64,000 bases of DNA. It comes from Methanobacteriota archaeon. GTDB taxonomy: Archaea; Thermoplasmatota; Thermoplasmata; UBA10834. Below, piece by piece: positions 16,754-26,131 of the stretch; the first letter of the stretch is position 1, and the number at the start of each line of letters is the position of its first letter. Made by a program: the position numbers and the translations under genes. The stretch lies in contig CP070732.1 in the NCBI GenBank assembly GCA_020347565.1, positions 595,972-659,971 on the forward strand. The letters are read 5' to 3'. The notes below the pieces were generated by a model. The model was not told where the DNA came from. It did not search any database and saw only the letters and a program-made list of their open reading frames with translations.

Positions 16754-18715
16754 ATGCTCGAGTACGCGTGGCTCATACCGGTCTTTCCCTTCGCGGCATT
16801 CATACTCATCTCGATACTGCCGAAACGCACGCTGTCCTGGGAGGACGGCGCGGGATACGCGATAGGCGGCGCCTTGGGCGCGTTCGCCCTGTCGATGCTC
16901 GTCATCTGGGACGTCATCGCGGGGAATACGATGGTCGGCGACGGTCCGAAGTTCGAATGGCTGGTGATAGGCGACATATCCGTAGTGTTCGGTATATGGA
17001 TTGACGAGCTGACAGCCATCATGCTCGTTGTGGTGTCCGTTGTCGGCACCCTCGTCGTTTTCTATTCCGGCGGATACATGCACGGGGAGGGCGAGAGGCG
17101 CAGGCGGTACTACGCCGAGATAACGCTCTTCATATCGGTCATGTACGGCCTGGTCATATCCGACAGCTACCTACAGATGTTCATCTTCTGGGAGCTCGTG
17201 GGCCTTTGCTCCTACCTACTCATAGGCTTCTGGTACGAGAAGCCGTCGGCTGCGAGCGCGGCGAAGAGGGCCTTCATAGTTACGCGCGTCGGCGACATCA
17301 TGTTCATGGCCGGCATAATCATACTGTTCAAGTACGTCGGCTCGCTCGACTTCGCTACGCTGTTCGACGGCGGCGCCGGCGCGGCCGTCCCCACCGACAT
17401 GATGGTCCTCGCCACGGCTCTGATATTCGGCGGAGCGATAGGCAAGAGTGCCCAGTTCCCGCTTCACGAATGGCTTCCGGACGCCATGGAGGGCCCCACG
17501 ACCGTGTCCGCGCTTATACATGCGGCCACCATGGTCAAGGCGGGCGTCTACCTCACCGCGCGCTCGTATCCACTGCTCGTCCAGGCGCCGGAGAGCCTCA
17601 TGCTCGTGGCCGTCATAGGAGGCGTGACCGCGCTAATCGCGGCCACCGTCGCCCTGGTCGCCACGGACATCAAACGCGTGCTGGCGTACAGCACGATCAG
17701 CCAACTTGGATACATGACGCTCGCGCTGGGCGCCGGCGGTTACCTCGTCGTCTACGCTGGAAGCGGAGCCGGATACTCCGCGGCACTGCTGCACCTCATG
17801 AACCACGCGTTCTTCAAGGCGCTTCTGTTCCTCTGCGCCGGCAGCGTGATTCATGCCGTCGGCACGAACGACATGAGGTTCATGGGCGGCCTCGGGAAGA
17901 AGATGCGCATCACGTCGCTGACGATGTTGTTCGGCGCCATCGCGATATCCGGCATACCGCCCTTCTCAGGCTTCTGGAGCAAGGACGAGGTTCTCGCCGC
18001 CGTGTACAGCGCAGGCGAGTTCGACAGCCTGTTCTTCCTGCTGTGGGCGATGGGCATCGCCACTGCCTTCATGACGGCCTTCTACATGTTCCGCATGTGG
18101 TTCATGACTTTCGCCGGCGACCCGAGATCGGACTACCAGGCGCATGAGTCGCCTAGGCTGATGACGGTCCCGCTCATCATCCTCGCCGCCCTGGCGTTCT
18201 CGTCGGGCTTCGCCCTGTTCATCGGGGACGGCTTCGGCATGTTCGCCGAACACTCGATAGGCTCGCTGTTCCACGGAGCACACCACGGCTCCGCGATGGA
18301 CCTCCTCGCCGGGATATTCGGCGATCCGCTGACCTACGTCTCCCTGGTGCTTGCTGCCGCGGGCATACTGGTGGCCTACGCCGTCTACGGCAAGCCAGGC
18401 TTCGACAGGTCCGTTTTCGCCAAGGGCGTAGGGGGCGCACTGCAGAGGGCGCTTGAGAACAGGTGGTACATTAGCAAATTCTACGACGACTTCGCGGTGA
18501 AGGTCGTGTACGGCCTGTCGCTTGTCGCCGACGCGTTCGACAGGTATGTGATCGACGGCATGGTCAACGGGTTCGCTTTCCTCGGGACGAAGTCAGGCGA
18601 GATTCTTCGAAGGGCGCAGAGCGGGAACGTGCAGCGCTACGCGAGCCTGATAGTCGTCGGTCTGTGCCTGTTGCTCATATTCATGCTCTACATAGTCCCG
18701 TGGGGAGGGTGGTGA
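16754..18715 (+). CDS. fpoL: Fpo/NADH dehydrogenase-like subunit L (antiporter-like)
   Basis: A 653-residue polytopic antiporter-like proton channel (NuoL/FpoL). Conserved segments include FIFWELVGLCSYLLIGFWYEKPSA, KSAQFPLHEWLPDAMEGPTTVSALIHAATMV, LVATDIKRVLAYSTISQLGYM and SGIPPFSGFWSKDE. The lysines and glutamate of the central hydrophilic axis are present. The C-terminal amphipathic helix and last transmembrane segment (LIVVGLCLLLIFMLYIVPW) are retained. It is followed by fpoM after four bases. Confidence 0.95.
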   Translation: MLEYAWLIPVFPFAAFILISILPKRTLSWEDGAGYAIGGALGAFALSMLVIWDVIAGNTMVGDGPKFEWLVIGDISVVFGIWIDELTAIMLVVVSVVGTLVVFYSGGYMHGEGERRRRYYAEITLFISVMYGLVISDSYLQMFIFWELVGLCSYLLIGFWYEKPSAASAAKRAFIVTRVGDIMFMAGIIILFKYVGSLDFATLFDGGAGAAVPTDMMVLATALIFGGAIGKSAQFPLHEWLPDAMEGPTTVSALIHAATMVKAGVYLTARSYPLLVQAPESLMLVAVIGGVTALIAATVALVATDIKRVLAYSTISQLGYMTLALGAGGYLVVYAGSGAGYSAALLHLMNHAFFKALLFLCAGSVIHAVGTNDMRFMGGLGKKMRITSLTMLFGAIAISGIPPFSGFWSKDEVLAAVYSAGEFDSLFFLLWAMGIATAFMTAFYMFRMWFMTFAGDPRSDYQAHESPRLMTVPLIILAALAFSSGFALFIGDGFGMFAEHSIGSLFHGAHHGSAMDLLAGIFGDPLTYVSLVLAAAGILVAYAVYGKPGFDRSVFAKGVGGALQRALENRWYISKFYDDFAVKVVYGLSLVADAFDRYVIDGMVNGFAFLGTKSGEILRRAQSGNVQRYASLIVVGLCLLLIFMLYIVPWGGW

Positions 18716-18719
18716 CGAC

Positions 18720-20237
18720 ATGCTGGAAAACGTGCCTGTCCTGTCGCTGACGATCCTCCTGCCGTTGGTGGGAGCGCTGGTCACCTTCACCCTGGGCAAG
18801 CGCGAGAGTATGGCGAAGTGGGTGGCGTTGGCCTTCTCGGCGGCTGCATTCCTTCTGTCCCTCGCAGTCGCGTTCGAATTCGTAGTCGACCCGTACTCCG
18901 CGGCCCCCGGCGAGTTGGACGGCTACAGCAACGGCTACCAGTTCTACGAATCCCATGTGTGGATTGAGTCGCTTGGCATCAACTACATCGTGGGAGTGGA
19001 CGGCATCAGCCTGCCCCTGTTCGTCCTCACCACGCTCCTCTGCATGCTGTCCATAATATTCTCGTGGGATACGGACCACAGGCCCAAGGAGTACTTCGGC
19101 CTCATGCTGATACTGGAGGTCGGCGTCCTCGGGGTGTTCGTCGCCCTGGACTACTTCATGTTCTACGTCTTCTGGGAGATAGTCCTGATCCCGATGTATC
19201 TGATGATCGGCATCTGGGGCGGCCCTAACAAGGACTACGCGGCCATCAAGTTCTTCATCTACACCCACATAGCTAGCCTGGCGATGCTCATCGCCATAAT
19301 GGCGATGTACTTCGAGGCGGGCCTGAGAACCTTCAGCATCGAGGCTATCGCCGAGGTGAGCGTGGACTTCAGTAGCGGCCTCCAGCTGGCGATCTTCGCG
19401 GCCATGTTCTTCGGCTTCGGTGTCAAGCTTCCGATGGTGCCGTTCCATACCTGGCTGCCTGACGCGCACGTCGAGGCACCCACGGCTGGGAGTGTGCTCC
19501 TTGCGGGCCTGCTGCTCAAGATGGGTGGCTACGGCCTGATTCGCGTCGCCATCCCGTCGCTGCCGTCGGGCGCGGAGGACATGGTCTTCGTGATGGCCGC
19601 GATCGCTGTGGCCAGCATCCTGTACGGCGCCATCCTGTGCCTCGCGCAGGCCGATCTCAAGAAGATGGTCGCCTACTCGTCAATCAGCCACATGGGCTTC
19701 GTCCTGCTCGGATATGCCACGCTGGGCGAACTCGGCGTGGTCGCAGGCGTGTTCCAGATGTTCGCGCACGGCCTCGTCACCGCAGTCCTGTTCATGATGT
19801 GCGGAGTCGTCCAGCACAAGTGCGGTACGAGGATGATACCCCTCCTCGGAGGCCTTGCGAGTAGGATGCCGGTGGCCGCGACGCTGATGACGGTAGGCTT
19901 CCTCGCGTCGCTCGGCCTGCCCGGCCTGGTCAGCTTCGCTGCGGAGTTTATGGTCTTCGCCGCAATGTTCTTCAAGTGGGGCATGTGGATATTCCTGCCT
20001 ATCACGGCCGTCGCCGTGACGGCGGCGTACTACCTGTGGGCCCTGCAGCGGTCGATGTTCGGTCCCATGACCAATAGGATCGAAACCTCCCATGTGAGAG
20101 ATGTCGATTGGTACGAGGGCGTCCCCGTGGCGGTGCTTATAGTCCTCATAGCCGTGTTCGGCGTGTTCCCTGCGCTCGTCTTCTCGCGGATAGGCCCGGC
20201 CGTCGAGATAGCCCTGAGGGCTTTCGGAGGTGGCTGA
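18720..20237 (+). CDS. fpoM: Fpo/NADH dehydrogenase-like subunit M (antiporter-like)
   Basis: A 505-residue NuoM/FpoM homologue with about 14 helices. Marker segments are FYVFWEIVLIPMYLMIGIWGG, KLPMVPFHTWLPDAHVEAPTAGSVLLAG, LAQADLKKMVAYSSISHMGFV and FLASLGLPGLVSFAAEF. It is one of the three proton-pumping channel subunits of the membrane arm. It overlaps or abuts fpoN, depending on the start used there. Confidence 0.95.
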   Translation: MLENVPVLSLTILLPLVGALVTFTLGKRESMAKWVALAFSAAAFLLSLAVAFEFVVDPYSAAPGELDGYSNGYQFYESHVWIESLGINYIVGVDGISLPLFVLTTLLCMLSIIFSWDTDHRPKEYFGLMLILEVGVLGVFVALDYFMFYVFWEIVLIPMYLMIGIWGGPNKDYAAIKFFIYTHIASLAMLIAIMAMYFEAGLRTFSIEAIAEVSVDFSSGLQLAIFAAMFFGFGVKLPMVPFHTWLPDAHVEAPTAGSVLLAGLLLKMGGYGLIRVAIPSLPSGAEDMVFVMAAIAVASILYGAILCLAQADLKKMVAYSSISHMGFVLLGYATLGELGVVAGVFQMFAHGLVTAVLFMMCGVVQHKCGTRMIPLLGGLASRMPVAATLMTVGFLASLGLPGLVSFAAEFMVFAAMFFKWGMWIFLPITAVAVTAAYYLWALQRSMFGPMTNRIETSHVRDVDWYEGVPVAVLIVLIAVFGVFPALVFSRIGPAVEIALRAFGGG

Positions 20238-20238
20238 G

Positions 20239-21720
20239 TTGGAAGTCTTGGATGTTCTGGGTGCCTTCATGCCGCAGCTGCTGCTTGTGCTGTTTGCCCT
20301 GGCGCTGCCCGCCCTGGACTACCTGTTCAAGGACAAGCGCGTCTTGGCCTTCGCGACCCTGGCGCCCCTGGTCGGATACGCCCTCGCCCTGGTCTCGTGG
20401 ACGGTGGGAGGCTACTGGGAGCCCCCGACGGACGGCGTGTCGCCGCATCTCATAGAGATCGACATGTTCTCTGGGCTGTTCGCCCTGGCGTTCGTATCCG
20501 TGGGCATCATCGTGGTGCTCAGCTCCCCGGAGTTCATACGCGGTGAGAGGAACCAGGGCGAGTACTACGCGCTCATACTCCTCGCCGTGACTGGGATGAC
20601 CGTCGTGGCCATGTCGACCGATCTGATCATACTGTTCGTCGGCCTGGAGATAGCGGGAATTGCGTCGTTCGCACTCTCGGGCTTCAGCAAGGGCGAGAAG
20701 CGCTCAGCGGAGGCTGCTACCAAGTACTTCATCGTCGGAGGGTTCTCCTCCGCCCTCACTCTGTTCGCGATATCGTTGTTCTACGGTGTTGCAGGAACGA
20801 CGGAGATAGCGGCGCTCGGGCCCGAGATGAGCGCGATGCTCTCTGCCGTCGATGGAACGCGGTCCGTCGCCGTCATGGCGACGGTCATGCTGATAGCCGG
20901 GCTGGGCTTCAAGATCGCTGCCGTGCCGTTCCACATGTGGGCCCCGGATGTATACGAGGGCGCCCCCACGCCGATATCGGGGCTGCTCGCCGCCGCCTCG
21001 AAGAAGATGGGGGTTGCGGCGCTGTTCAAGATATTCCTGATAGGCATCATCGCAACCAAGTCCGACTGGGACGTGGCCCTCGGCGCGATGGCGATTCTGA
21101 CGATGACCGTCGGGAACGTGATTGCCGTCGTGCAGACGAACATCAAGCGCATGCTCGCCTACTCGTCCATCGCGCAGGCGGGATACATACTCATAGTCCT
21201 GCCGATCGGCACCGACTACGCGGTGGCGGGCGGCCTGTTCCACGTCGTCACGCACGCGTTCATGAAGTCGGGGGCGTTCATGGTCGTCGCTGCGCTGGTA
21301 GTCCGGGGCGTGGGTGAATCGATAGACGACTATCGGGGGCTGGCGAAGCGGTCGCCGCTGCTCGCTCTGGCGATGACACTGTTCCTGCTCTCGTTGGCGG
21401 GCATACCACCTCTCGCCGGCTTCGCGAGCAAGTTCGTCCTCTTCTCCTCCGCGGTCGACGCGGCGCTCGTCCCAGGCCAGTCGTGGCTCATATGGCTCGC
21501 GGTCGCTGGCGTGCTAAACAGCGCCCTCTCGCTTTACTACTACGCGCGCGTGATCAAGCGGATGTACATGGAGAAGGGGTCGGATGATAAGGTGAGCGTT
21601 CCTCGCATGGCTGGCACGGCAATCCTGTTCGCGTCCGTCATGACCGTGCTCCTCGGCGTCTACTTCGACGCGGTGTTCGACCTCTGTCAGCAGGCCGCGG
21701 CGGCGCTGTTCGGGACATGA
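20239..21720 (+). CDS. fpoN: Fpo/NADH dehydrogenase-like subunit N (antiporter-like)
   Basis: A 493-residue NuoN/FpoN homologue that closes the operon. Conserved parts are ILFVGLEIAGIASFALSGF, KIAAVPFHMWAPDVYEGAPTPISG, QTNIKRMLAYSSIAQAGYIL and SLAGIPPLAGFASKFVLF. The TTG at 20239 has GGAGGT seven bases upstream and is preferred; a GTG at 20230 would overlap that ribosome-binding site and add three residues. No fpoO or fpoF follows: the next gene is convergent. Confidence 0.94.
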   Translation: MEVLDVLGAFMPQLLLVLFALALPALDYLFKDKRVLAFATLAPLVGYALALVSWTVGGYWEPPTDGVSPHLIEIDMFSGLFALAFVSVGIIVVLSSPEFIRGERNQGEYYALILLAVTGMTVVAMSTDLIILFVGLEIAGIASFALSGFSKGEKRSAEAATKYFIVGGFSSALTLFAISLFYGVAGTTEIAALGPEMSAMLSAVDGTRSVAVMATVMLIAGLGFKIAAVPFHMWAPDVYEGAPTPISGLLAAASKKMGVAALFKIFLIGIIATKSDWDVALGAMAILTMTVGNVIAVVQTNIKRMLAYSSIAQAGYILIVLPIGTDYAVAGGLFHVVTHAFMKSGAFMVVAALVVRGVGESIDDYRGLAKRSPLLALAMTLFLLSLAGIPPLAGFASKFVLFSSAVDAALVPGQSWLIWLAVAGVLNSALSLYYYARVIKRMYMEKGSDDKVSVPRMAGTAILFASVMTVLLGVYFDAVFDLCQQAAAALFGT

Positions 21721-21730
21721 CCGTCCAGGT

Positions 21731-22669
21731 TCAGGACAGCCCAGAGGCCATGAGCCCGAGGGCCAGCAGCAGGCCCACCATGGCGTGCGTTTGCACAGTC
21801 ATCGCCTGGGCGGGCAGCAGCCGGCCGAAGTGCGAGTGTTCTCTCAGGGCGAGTCTGACGGCCCTCACCGCGACCACCGCGGGAGCGAGGGCCAACAGGG
21901 TCCATACGGGCAGCACCTCCGCCGCGACGAGTACCACTATGAGCACGAACGCGGACGCCATCAGGCCAGCATACCACATCGCCGCCCTGTGGAGGCCCAT
22001 CCTCACAACCCAGTGCGTCTTGCCGACCCTGCCGTCGGCCTCCGCGTCGGGGAATTGATTGATGAAGAGCACCAGCCCGATGAGCACACCGATCGGCAGG
22101 CCCGCCACGAACGGCGTCCACGTTATCTCTCCGGCCTGAACGAGATAGGCTCCGGCAACGACGAGCGGGCCAAAGCCCGATCCTACTGCCACCTCGCCCA
22201 CGCCTCTCGCGGCCAAGTGGGCCCTCGGGGATGTGTAGAAGTACCCGAGGCCTATGCCCAACACGCCCAACGGGATGATCAGCAGAGACACTGAGAGGGC
22301 CAGGACGACGCCGATGGTGGCGCCGATGGCGAAGAGCATCAAGGCCGCTCTGTATATCTGCTCCGGCGTTAGGACCCCTTCCACGACGAACGGACTGCCT
22401 CCGTTGAACGGGCTCCTGTTTTCGTTGATCCTGTCCGTGCCGCTCCTGTAGTCGAAGTAGTCGTTGACGACGTTGGTGCCCGCGTGGATGAACAGAACCC
22501 CGAGGAGCGTCAGGGCGAAGAGGAAAGAGTCGAATGAGTAGCCTTCGTGCCACGCGAACAGGGCGCCGAATACGGTCGGGACGATGGTCGCAGTGAAGAA
22601 CGGCGCTCGTATCTCTAGGAACCATACCTTCAGCCCGGGACGAGGGCCTCTGTCCTTCTTTTCGTCCAT
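21731..22669 (-). CDS. menA: UbiA/MenA-family prenyltransferase
   Basis: A 312-residue membrane prenyltransferase with about eight helices. The first aspartate-rich motif is NVVNDYFDYRSGTDRINENRSPFNGG, which is MenA-like (naphthoate prenyl transfer) rather than the DGGGP synthase version. The second is INQFPDAEADGRVGKTHWVVRMG, again MenA-like. It would attach a polyprenyl chain to an aromatic head group to make menaquinone, or in methanogens a methanophenazine-like molecule. It sits between the fpo operon and a trans-prenyl synthase, UbiE-like and reductase set, which supports an electron-carrier role. Head-group synthesis genes are not in the window. Confidence 0.87.
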   Translation of the reverse strand: MDEKKDRGPRPGLKVWFLEIRAPFFTATIVPTVFGALFAWHEGYSFDSFLFALTLLGVLFIHAGTNVVNDYFDYRSGTDRINENRSPFNGGSPFVVEGVLTPEQIYRAALMLFAIGATIGVVLALSVSLLIIPLGVLGIGLGYFYTSPRAHLAARGVGEVAVGSGFGPLVVAGAYLVQAGEITWTPFVAGLPIGVLIGLVLFINQFPDAEADGRVGKTHWVVRMGLHRAAMWYAGLMASAFVLIVVLVAAEVLPVWTLLALAPAVVAVRAVRLALREHSHFGRLLPAQAMTVQTHAMVGLLLALGLMASGLS

Positions 22670-22691
22670 GGGTCACCTGACAGCGTAACGT

Positions 22692-22702
22692 GTGATATAT
22701 AT
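22692..22702 (-). promoter_or_regulatory. TATA box of the menA-like gene
   Basis: On the minus strand, CATATATATC is centred about 28 nt upstream of the ATG at 22669, predicting a leaderless transcript. The 143-bp divergent gap also holds a weaker TTAAGTAG element (22792-22799) that could drive the prenyl synthase gene on the plus strand. Confidence 0.6.
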
Positions 22703-22812
22703 GATGCGGAGGGCATGCGCCGACGGGGTGTGCGGCACTCGGCGTGCACTCCTTGGTGGCCCGCTGGCACTGTAGCCAGTAAACCACTAGTGTTAAGTAG
22801 ATATTGGCTCAT

Positions 22813-23796
22813 ATGCGGATTTCGATGAGTTCTACCCCCTGGGATTTCGGCGTAGGCAAGGAGCTAAAGATGGTCGAGGACCGGCTCCAGGAAATGACTG
22901 AGTCGGGGGAGGGGCTTCTCACAGAGGCCTCGAGACATGTCGTCAGCGCGGGTGGCAAGCGCCTCAGGCCAACGATAGCGATTCTTGCATACAAGAGCCT
23001 CGGGGGTGAGGACACGGGCAAGATAGTGGACATAGCCGCTGGTTTCGAGCTGATCCACTCCGCGACACTAGTCCACGACGACATAAACGACGGCGGCAAG
23101 ACGCGTCGCGGTAGGGTGACGGTCTACCGCAAGTACGGTCTGCACAATGCGGTGGTGGTCGGTGACTTCCTCTTCGTCAAGGCGTTCGCGCTGGGGGGGA
23201 TGTACGACAGGGAGATCGTCAGGACAACGGCGGACGCCTGTGCGAAGCTCGCCGAGGGAGAGATAGTCCAGAGTCGATTCAGACACACCCACGACCTGGA
23301 CATGGACGGATACTTACAGATAATGGAGAGGAAGACGGCTGAGCCCATGAAGGCAGGGGCCGTGGTCGGAGCCTATCTGGCCGGCGGCACCGCCGAGGAG
23401 GTGCGGTGTCTCGGCGCCTATGGACTGAACCTGGGAGTGGCGTTCCAGATAATCGACGACGTACTGGACTTCGTCGGCGACGAGGCGTTGACAGGTAAGC
23501 CTGTCGGGACGGACCTCAAGGAGGGCTACCTGACTCTGCCCTCGTTGATAGCTATGAAGGACTCCGAGGAGGTCAGGACAGCTGTCGCGAAGGCGATCGA
23601 CAGGGAGGACGCCACCCCCGAGGAGATCGGCCGCTGCGTCAAGTTAGTCGTCGACTCAGGCGCGATCGACAAGGCGCGCGCGATGGCTGAGTATTACGCT
23701 ATGGAGGCGCTCCAGCATCTGGGATGCCTTCCCAACACGCCCTATAGCGAGGCCCTGAGAGACTTGGTGTCCAGGGTGTTGGAGAGAGACTCGTAG
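22813..23796 (+). CDS. trans-polyprenyl diphosphate synthase (GGPP/longer-chain)
   Basis: A 327-residue IspA/GGPPS-family enzyme that elongates allylic diphosphates with IPP. GGKRLRPTIAILA precedes the first aspartate motif, LVHDDINDGGKTRRG (a DDxxD variant with spacing DDIND). The second motif is FQIIDDVLDFVGD. Chain length cannot be read safely from the sequence; its place among menA-, ubiE- and reductase-type genes suggests it makes the quinone side chain, the other possibility being the C20 lipid precursor. ATG at 22813 or 22825 is possible as the start; a TTG at 22804 is less likely. The methyltransferase gene follows by 26 bases. Confidence 0.88.
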   Translation: MRISMSSTPWDFGVGKELKMVEDRLQEMTESGEGLLTEASRHVVSAGGKRLRPTIAILAYKSLGGEDTGKIVDIAAGFELIHSATLVHDDINDGGKTRRGRVTVYRKYGLHNAVVVGDFLFVKAFALGGMYDREIVRTTADACAKLAEGEIVQSRFRHTHDLDMDGYLQIMERKTAEPMKAGAVVGAYLAGGTAEEVRCLGAYGLNLGVAFQIIDDVLDFVGDEALTGKPVGTDLKEGYLTLPSLIAMKDSEEVRTAVAKAIDREDATPEEIGRCVKLVVDSGAIDKARAMAEYYAMEALQHLGCLPNTPYSEALRDLVSRVLERDS

Positions 23797-23822
23797 TAGA
23801 GTTGCAGCGCAGGTGCTCGCAG

Positions 23823-24548
23823 ATGAACCATAGCGGGATGACATCGTCGGAATGGCTCGAAGTCATAGAAGCGATGGAGGAGGTCGCGCCGTACTACGAC
23901 AGGGTCAACCAGCTGATAACCCTCGGCATGGCCGAGAGATGGCGCGCCGAGGTGGCCACCCAGGCCGATGAGGAGGACGTCGTGCTCGAGGTCGGCTCGG
24001 GCCCTGGGACGTTCGCCAGGCATCTGCGCGCGAGGAGGGTCTACTGTCTCGAGCCTTCCGGGAGCCTGATACGTATGTCGCGCGATGGCCTCCCGGACGA
24101 GCCATACGAGCTTATAAGGGGGGTGGGCGAGCGCGTACCCCTCGCCAGCGGGTCCGTCGACAAGGTGTTCTGCTCATTCTCCTTCAGGGATTTCAGGGAC
24201 AGGGACGCGGGAGCGTCCGAGATGCTGCGGGTGCTTAGGGAGGGCGGCGAGCTCTTCATTGCGGATGTCGCCAAGCCTCCACCGAGTCCGATGGCGAAGC
24301 TGCTCGAGATGCATGTGCGTCACATCGTCCCTGTGATGGCGCGCGTGGCTGTACACCAGAGCGCGAGGAAACGCCTGAGCAAGGACCCATACCGCAAGTT
24401 CGCAGAGACCTACGACGCCTTCGGCTTCACCTCGTTCTACGAGCGGCTGCTGCGGTCGAAAGGCTTCGACGATGTCTCCACCAAGCCCCTCAGGCTGGGC
24501 GGCGCCACGCTTACAAGGGGGAAGAAACCCTGGAAGTCGACGTCCTAA
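23823..24548 (+). CDS. UbiE/MenG-like methyltransferase
   Basis: A 241-residue class I SAM-dependent methyltransferase. Motif I is VVLEVGSGPGTFARHL, after the family-typical VAPYYDRVNQLITLGMAERWR. It continues with SVDKVFCSFSFRDFRDRDAGASEMLRVLREGG, which matches UbiE/MenG, the C-methyltransferase of ubiquinone and menaquinone synthesis. The start at ATG 23823 is chosen over an upstream TTG. The end overlaps the reductase gene if that gene uses its CTG start. Substrate assignment rests on the neighbourhood. Confidence 0.82.
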   Translation: MNHSGMTSSEWLEVIEAMEEVAPYYDRVNQLITLGMAERWRAEVATQADEEDVVLEVGSGPGTFARHLRARRVYCLEPSGSLIRMSRDGLPDEPYELIRGVGERVPLASGSVDKVFCSFSFRDFRDRDAGASEMLRVLREGGELFIADVAKPPPSPMAKLLEMHVRHIVPVMARVAVHQSARKRLSKDPYRKFAETYDAFGFTSFYERLLRSKGFDDVSTKPLRLGGATLTRGKKPWKSTS

Positions 24549-25609
24549 TAGTGGGCGCCGGTCCCGCTGGCAGCACGACGGCGAAGTACTGCGCTCATCG
24601 AGGCGCGGATGTCCTCGTGATCGACAGGAGGAAGGAGATAGGCCATCCAGTCCAGTGCGGCGAACTGCTCCCCCACGCGAAGGAGATGTACTCGATGTTT
24701 CCGAGGGGCATCGAGCTCGAGGAGCTGTTCGACATCGACCATTCGACGGTGGACGGCGAGAGCGATACGATTGAGATGATCTCCCCCCGGGGCAGAGCCT
24801 ACAGGATTCCGTTCTCGTCGCACGTATTGAACAGACGGTCCTTCGACAAGCGCCTCGCCAAAGGCGCCGAGGAGGCCGGCGCCAGAGTTATGACCGGCAC
24901 GTCGCTCCTGTCAGTCGACGAGAGCGGCGTCGCGGAGACGACGGCAGGGCAGATCAAGGCCAAGGTCGTAGTCGGGGCTGATGGGCCGAATTCGAGGACG
25001 GCGAGGGAGGCGGGCCTGGAGAGGCCTAGGCCATCTTATCCTGCCATAGCCTGCAGGACCGATTCGACCTTCGGCAGCGAGGTCAGGATGTTCTTCGGCG
25101 CTGCGGCTCCCGGAGGATATGCTTGGGTGATACCGAAGGACCGAGGGGCCAACATAGGGGTGGGCTACAGCCAGGCGATGTGCTCCGCCAAGCCGACCGA
25201 GCTGCTGAAGGCTTTCGCCTCCTGGCTGGGCGTTTCCGTCCGCGAGGAGGCTCTGGGCTTCGTGCCTCTGGCTGGGCCTTCCCGGCGCACGACGTCTGGG
25301 AGATTCGTGCTCGTGGGCGACGCCGCGGGACATACGATGGCGTCGAACGGAGGCGGCATCCCTACGGCGATGATCGCGGGAAGGGAGGCGGGGCGTGTCA
25401 TCAGGAGGCATCTCGAAGAGGGCGCGCCCCTCAGCGATTACGAACTCGCTTGGCGGGCGTTCATGGAGGGACCACTCATCAGATCGCACAAGACGCTCAG
25501 ACTCGCGGGCTATGCCTTCAGGAACGATGCGCTCACCGGATTGGCGATGGCGATGTTGGGACGCCGCGGTCTGGATCGCGCAATCAGGTGCAGGCGACTA
25601 TTTCTGTGA
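24530..25609 (+). CDS. Geranylgeranyl reductase family flavoprotein, probable CTG start
   Basis: A 359-residue FAD-dependent reductase. It has the N-terminal Rossmann motif DVLIVGAGPAGSTTA, the VVGADGPNSRTAREAG region and the second FAD motif VGDAAGHTMASNGGGIPTAMIAGREAG. Relatives saturate geranylgeranyl chains of archaeal lipids or of menaquinone. The first standard start codon (GTG, 24551) would remove the first beta strand of the Rossmann fold, and no ATG, GTG or TTG exists further upstream in frame. A CTG at 24530 lies seven bases after AAGGGGGA and restores the fold, so a CTG start is proposed. The gene overlaps the ubiE-like gene by 19 bases. Confidence 0.83.
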   Translation: MEVDVLIVGAGPAGSTTAKYCAHRGADVLVIDRRKEIGHPVQCGELLPHAKEMYSMFPRGIELEELFDIDHSTVDGESDTIEMISPRGRAYRIPFSSHVLNRRSFDKRLAKGAEEAGARVMTGTSLLSVDESGVAETTAGQIKAKVVVGADGPNSRTAREAGLERPRPSYPAIACRTDSTFGSEVRMFFGAAAPGGYAWVIPKDRGANIGVGYSQAMCSAKPTELLKAFASWLGVSVREEALGFVPLAGPSRRTTSGRFVLVGDAAGHTMASNGGGIPTAMIAGREAGRVIRRHLEEGAPLSDYELAWRAFMEGPLIRSHKTLRLAGYAFRNDALTGLAMAMLGRRGLDRAIRCRRLFL

Positions 25610-25644
25610 CAACGTCGTTGGACGATGGGGAGCGATGGCCTGCG

Positions 25645-26121
25645 CTAACGCTTCCCACCTTTCATGCTCGTAGGGCTTCCGCAGACGTCACACTCCTGGA
25701 CATCCGCGTCGAACACCTTTCCGCACCCTCTGCACTTGGCCTTCCAGGTTACCACGCTCCTGATCTCCTTCTGCTCGAGCCCTCTGAAGGCGATGCCGAG
25801 TGCAGAAGCCAGGTTCTGGACGGAGTAGTCATCTGTCACTATCTCATAGCCCAGGTCCAGGGCCAGGGCCAGCACTTCCTTGTCTGTGGAGGACAGCCTT
25901 CTGGAATCGCCCGTCCTCTCGCCTTCCGATATCACCCTGACGAGCGAGTGCTTGCTGGGAGACAGGACCCTGACCCGCGTCTCGAGCAGCAAGTCGAGCC
26001 TATCCTCCATATCATGGCGGCGAAGCTCTGTCGCGACGCCCGGGGTTATCACGAGCTCGAAGTCTGACGGCAGATCCTTGCCGTAGAAGAGCGCTGATGA
26101 GTCGAGTACCAGGCCTTTCAT
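25645..26121 (-). CDS. nob1: rRNA maturation endonuclease Nob1 (PIN plus zinc ribbon)
   Basis: A 158-residue archaeal Nob1, the PIN-domain nuclease that trims the 3' end of 16S rRNA. The PIN domain starts LVLDSSALFYGKDLP, has RRLSSTDKEVLALALDLG and TDDYSVQNLA, and so retains the acidic metal-binding residues. A C-terminal zinc ribbon has CRGCG and CDVCG. Length is normal. It is the last gene of a minus-strand unit after the ThiI-like gene (10-base gap). Confidence 0.9.
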   Translation of the reverse strand: MKGLVLDSSALFYGKDLPSDFELVITPGVATELRRHDMEDRLDLLLETRVRVLSPSKHSLVRVISEGERTGDSRRLSSTDKEVLALALDLGYEIVTDDYSVQNLASALGIAFRGLEQKEIRSVVTWKAKCRGCGKVFDADVQECDVCGSPTSMKGGKR

Positions 26122-26131
26122 TCGGATACCT

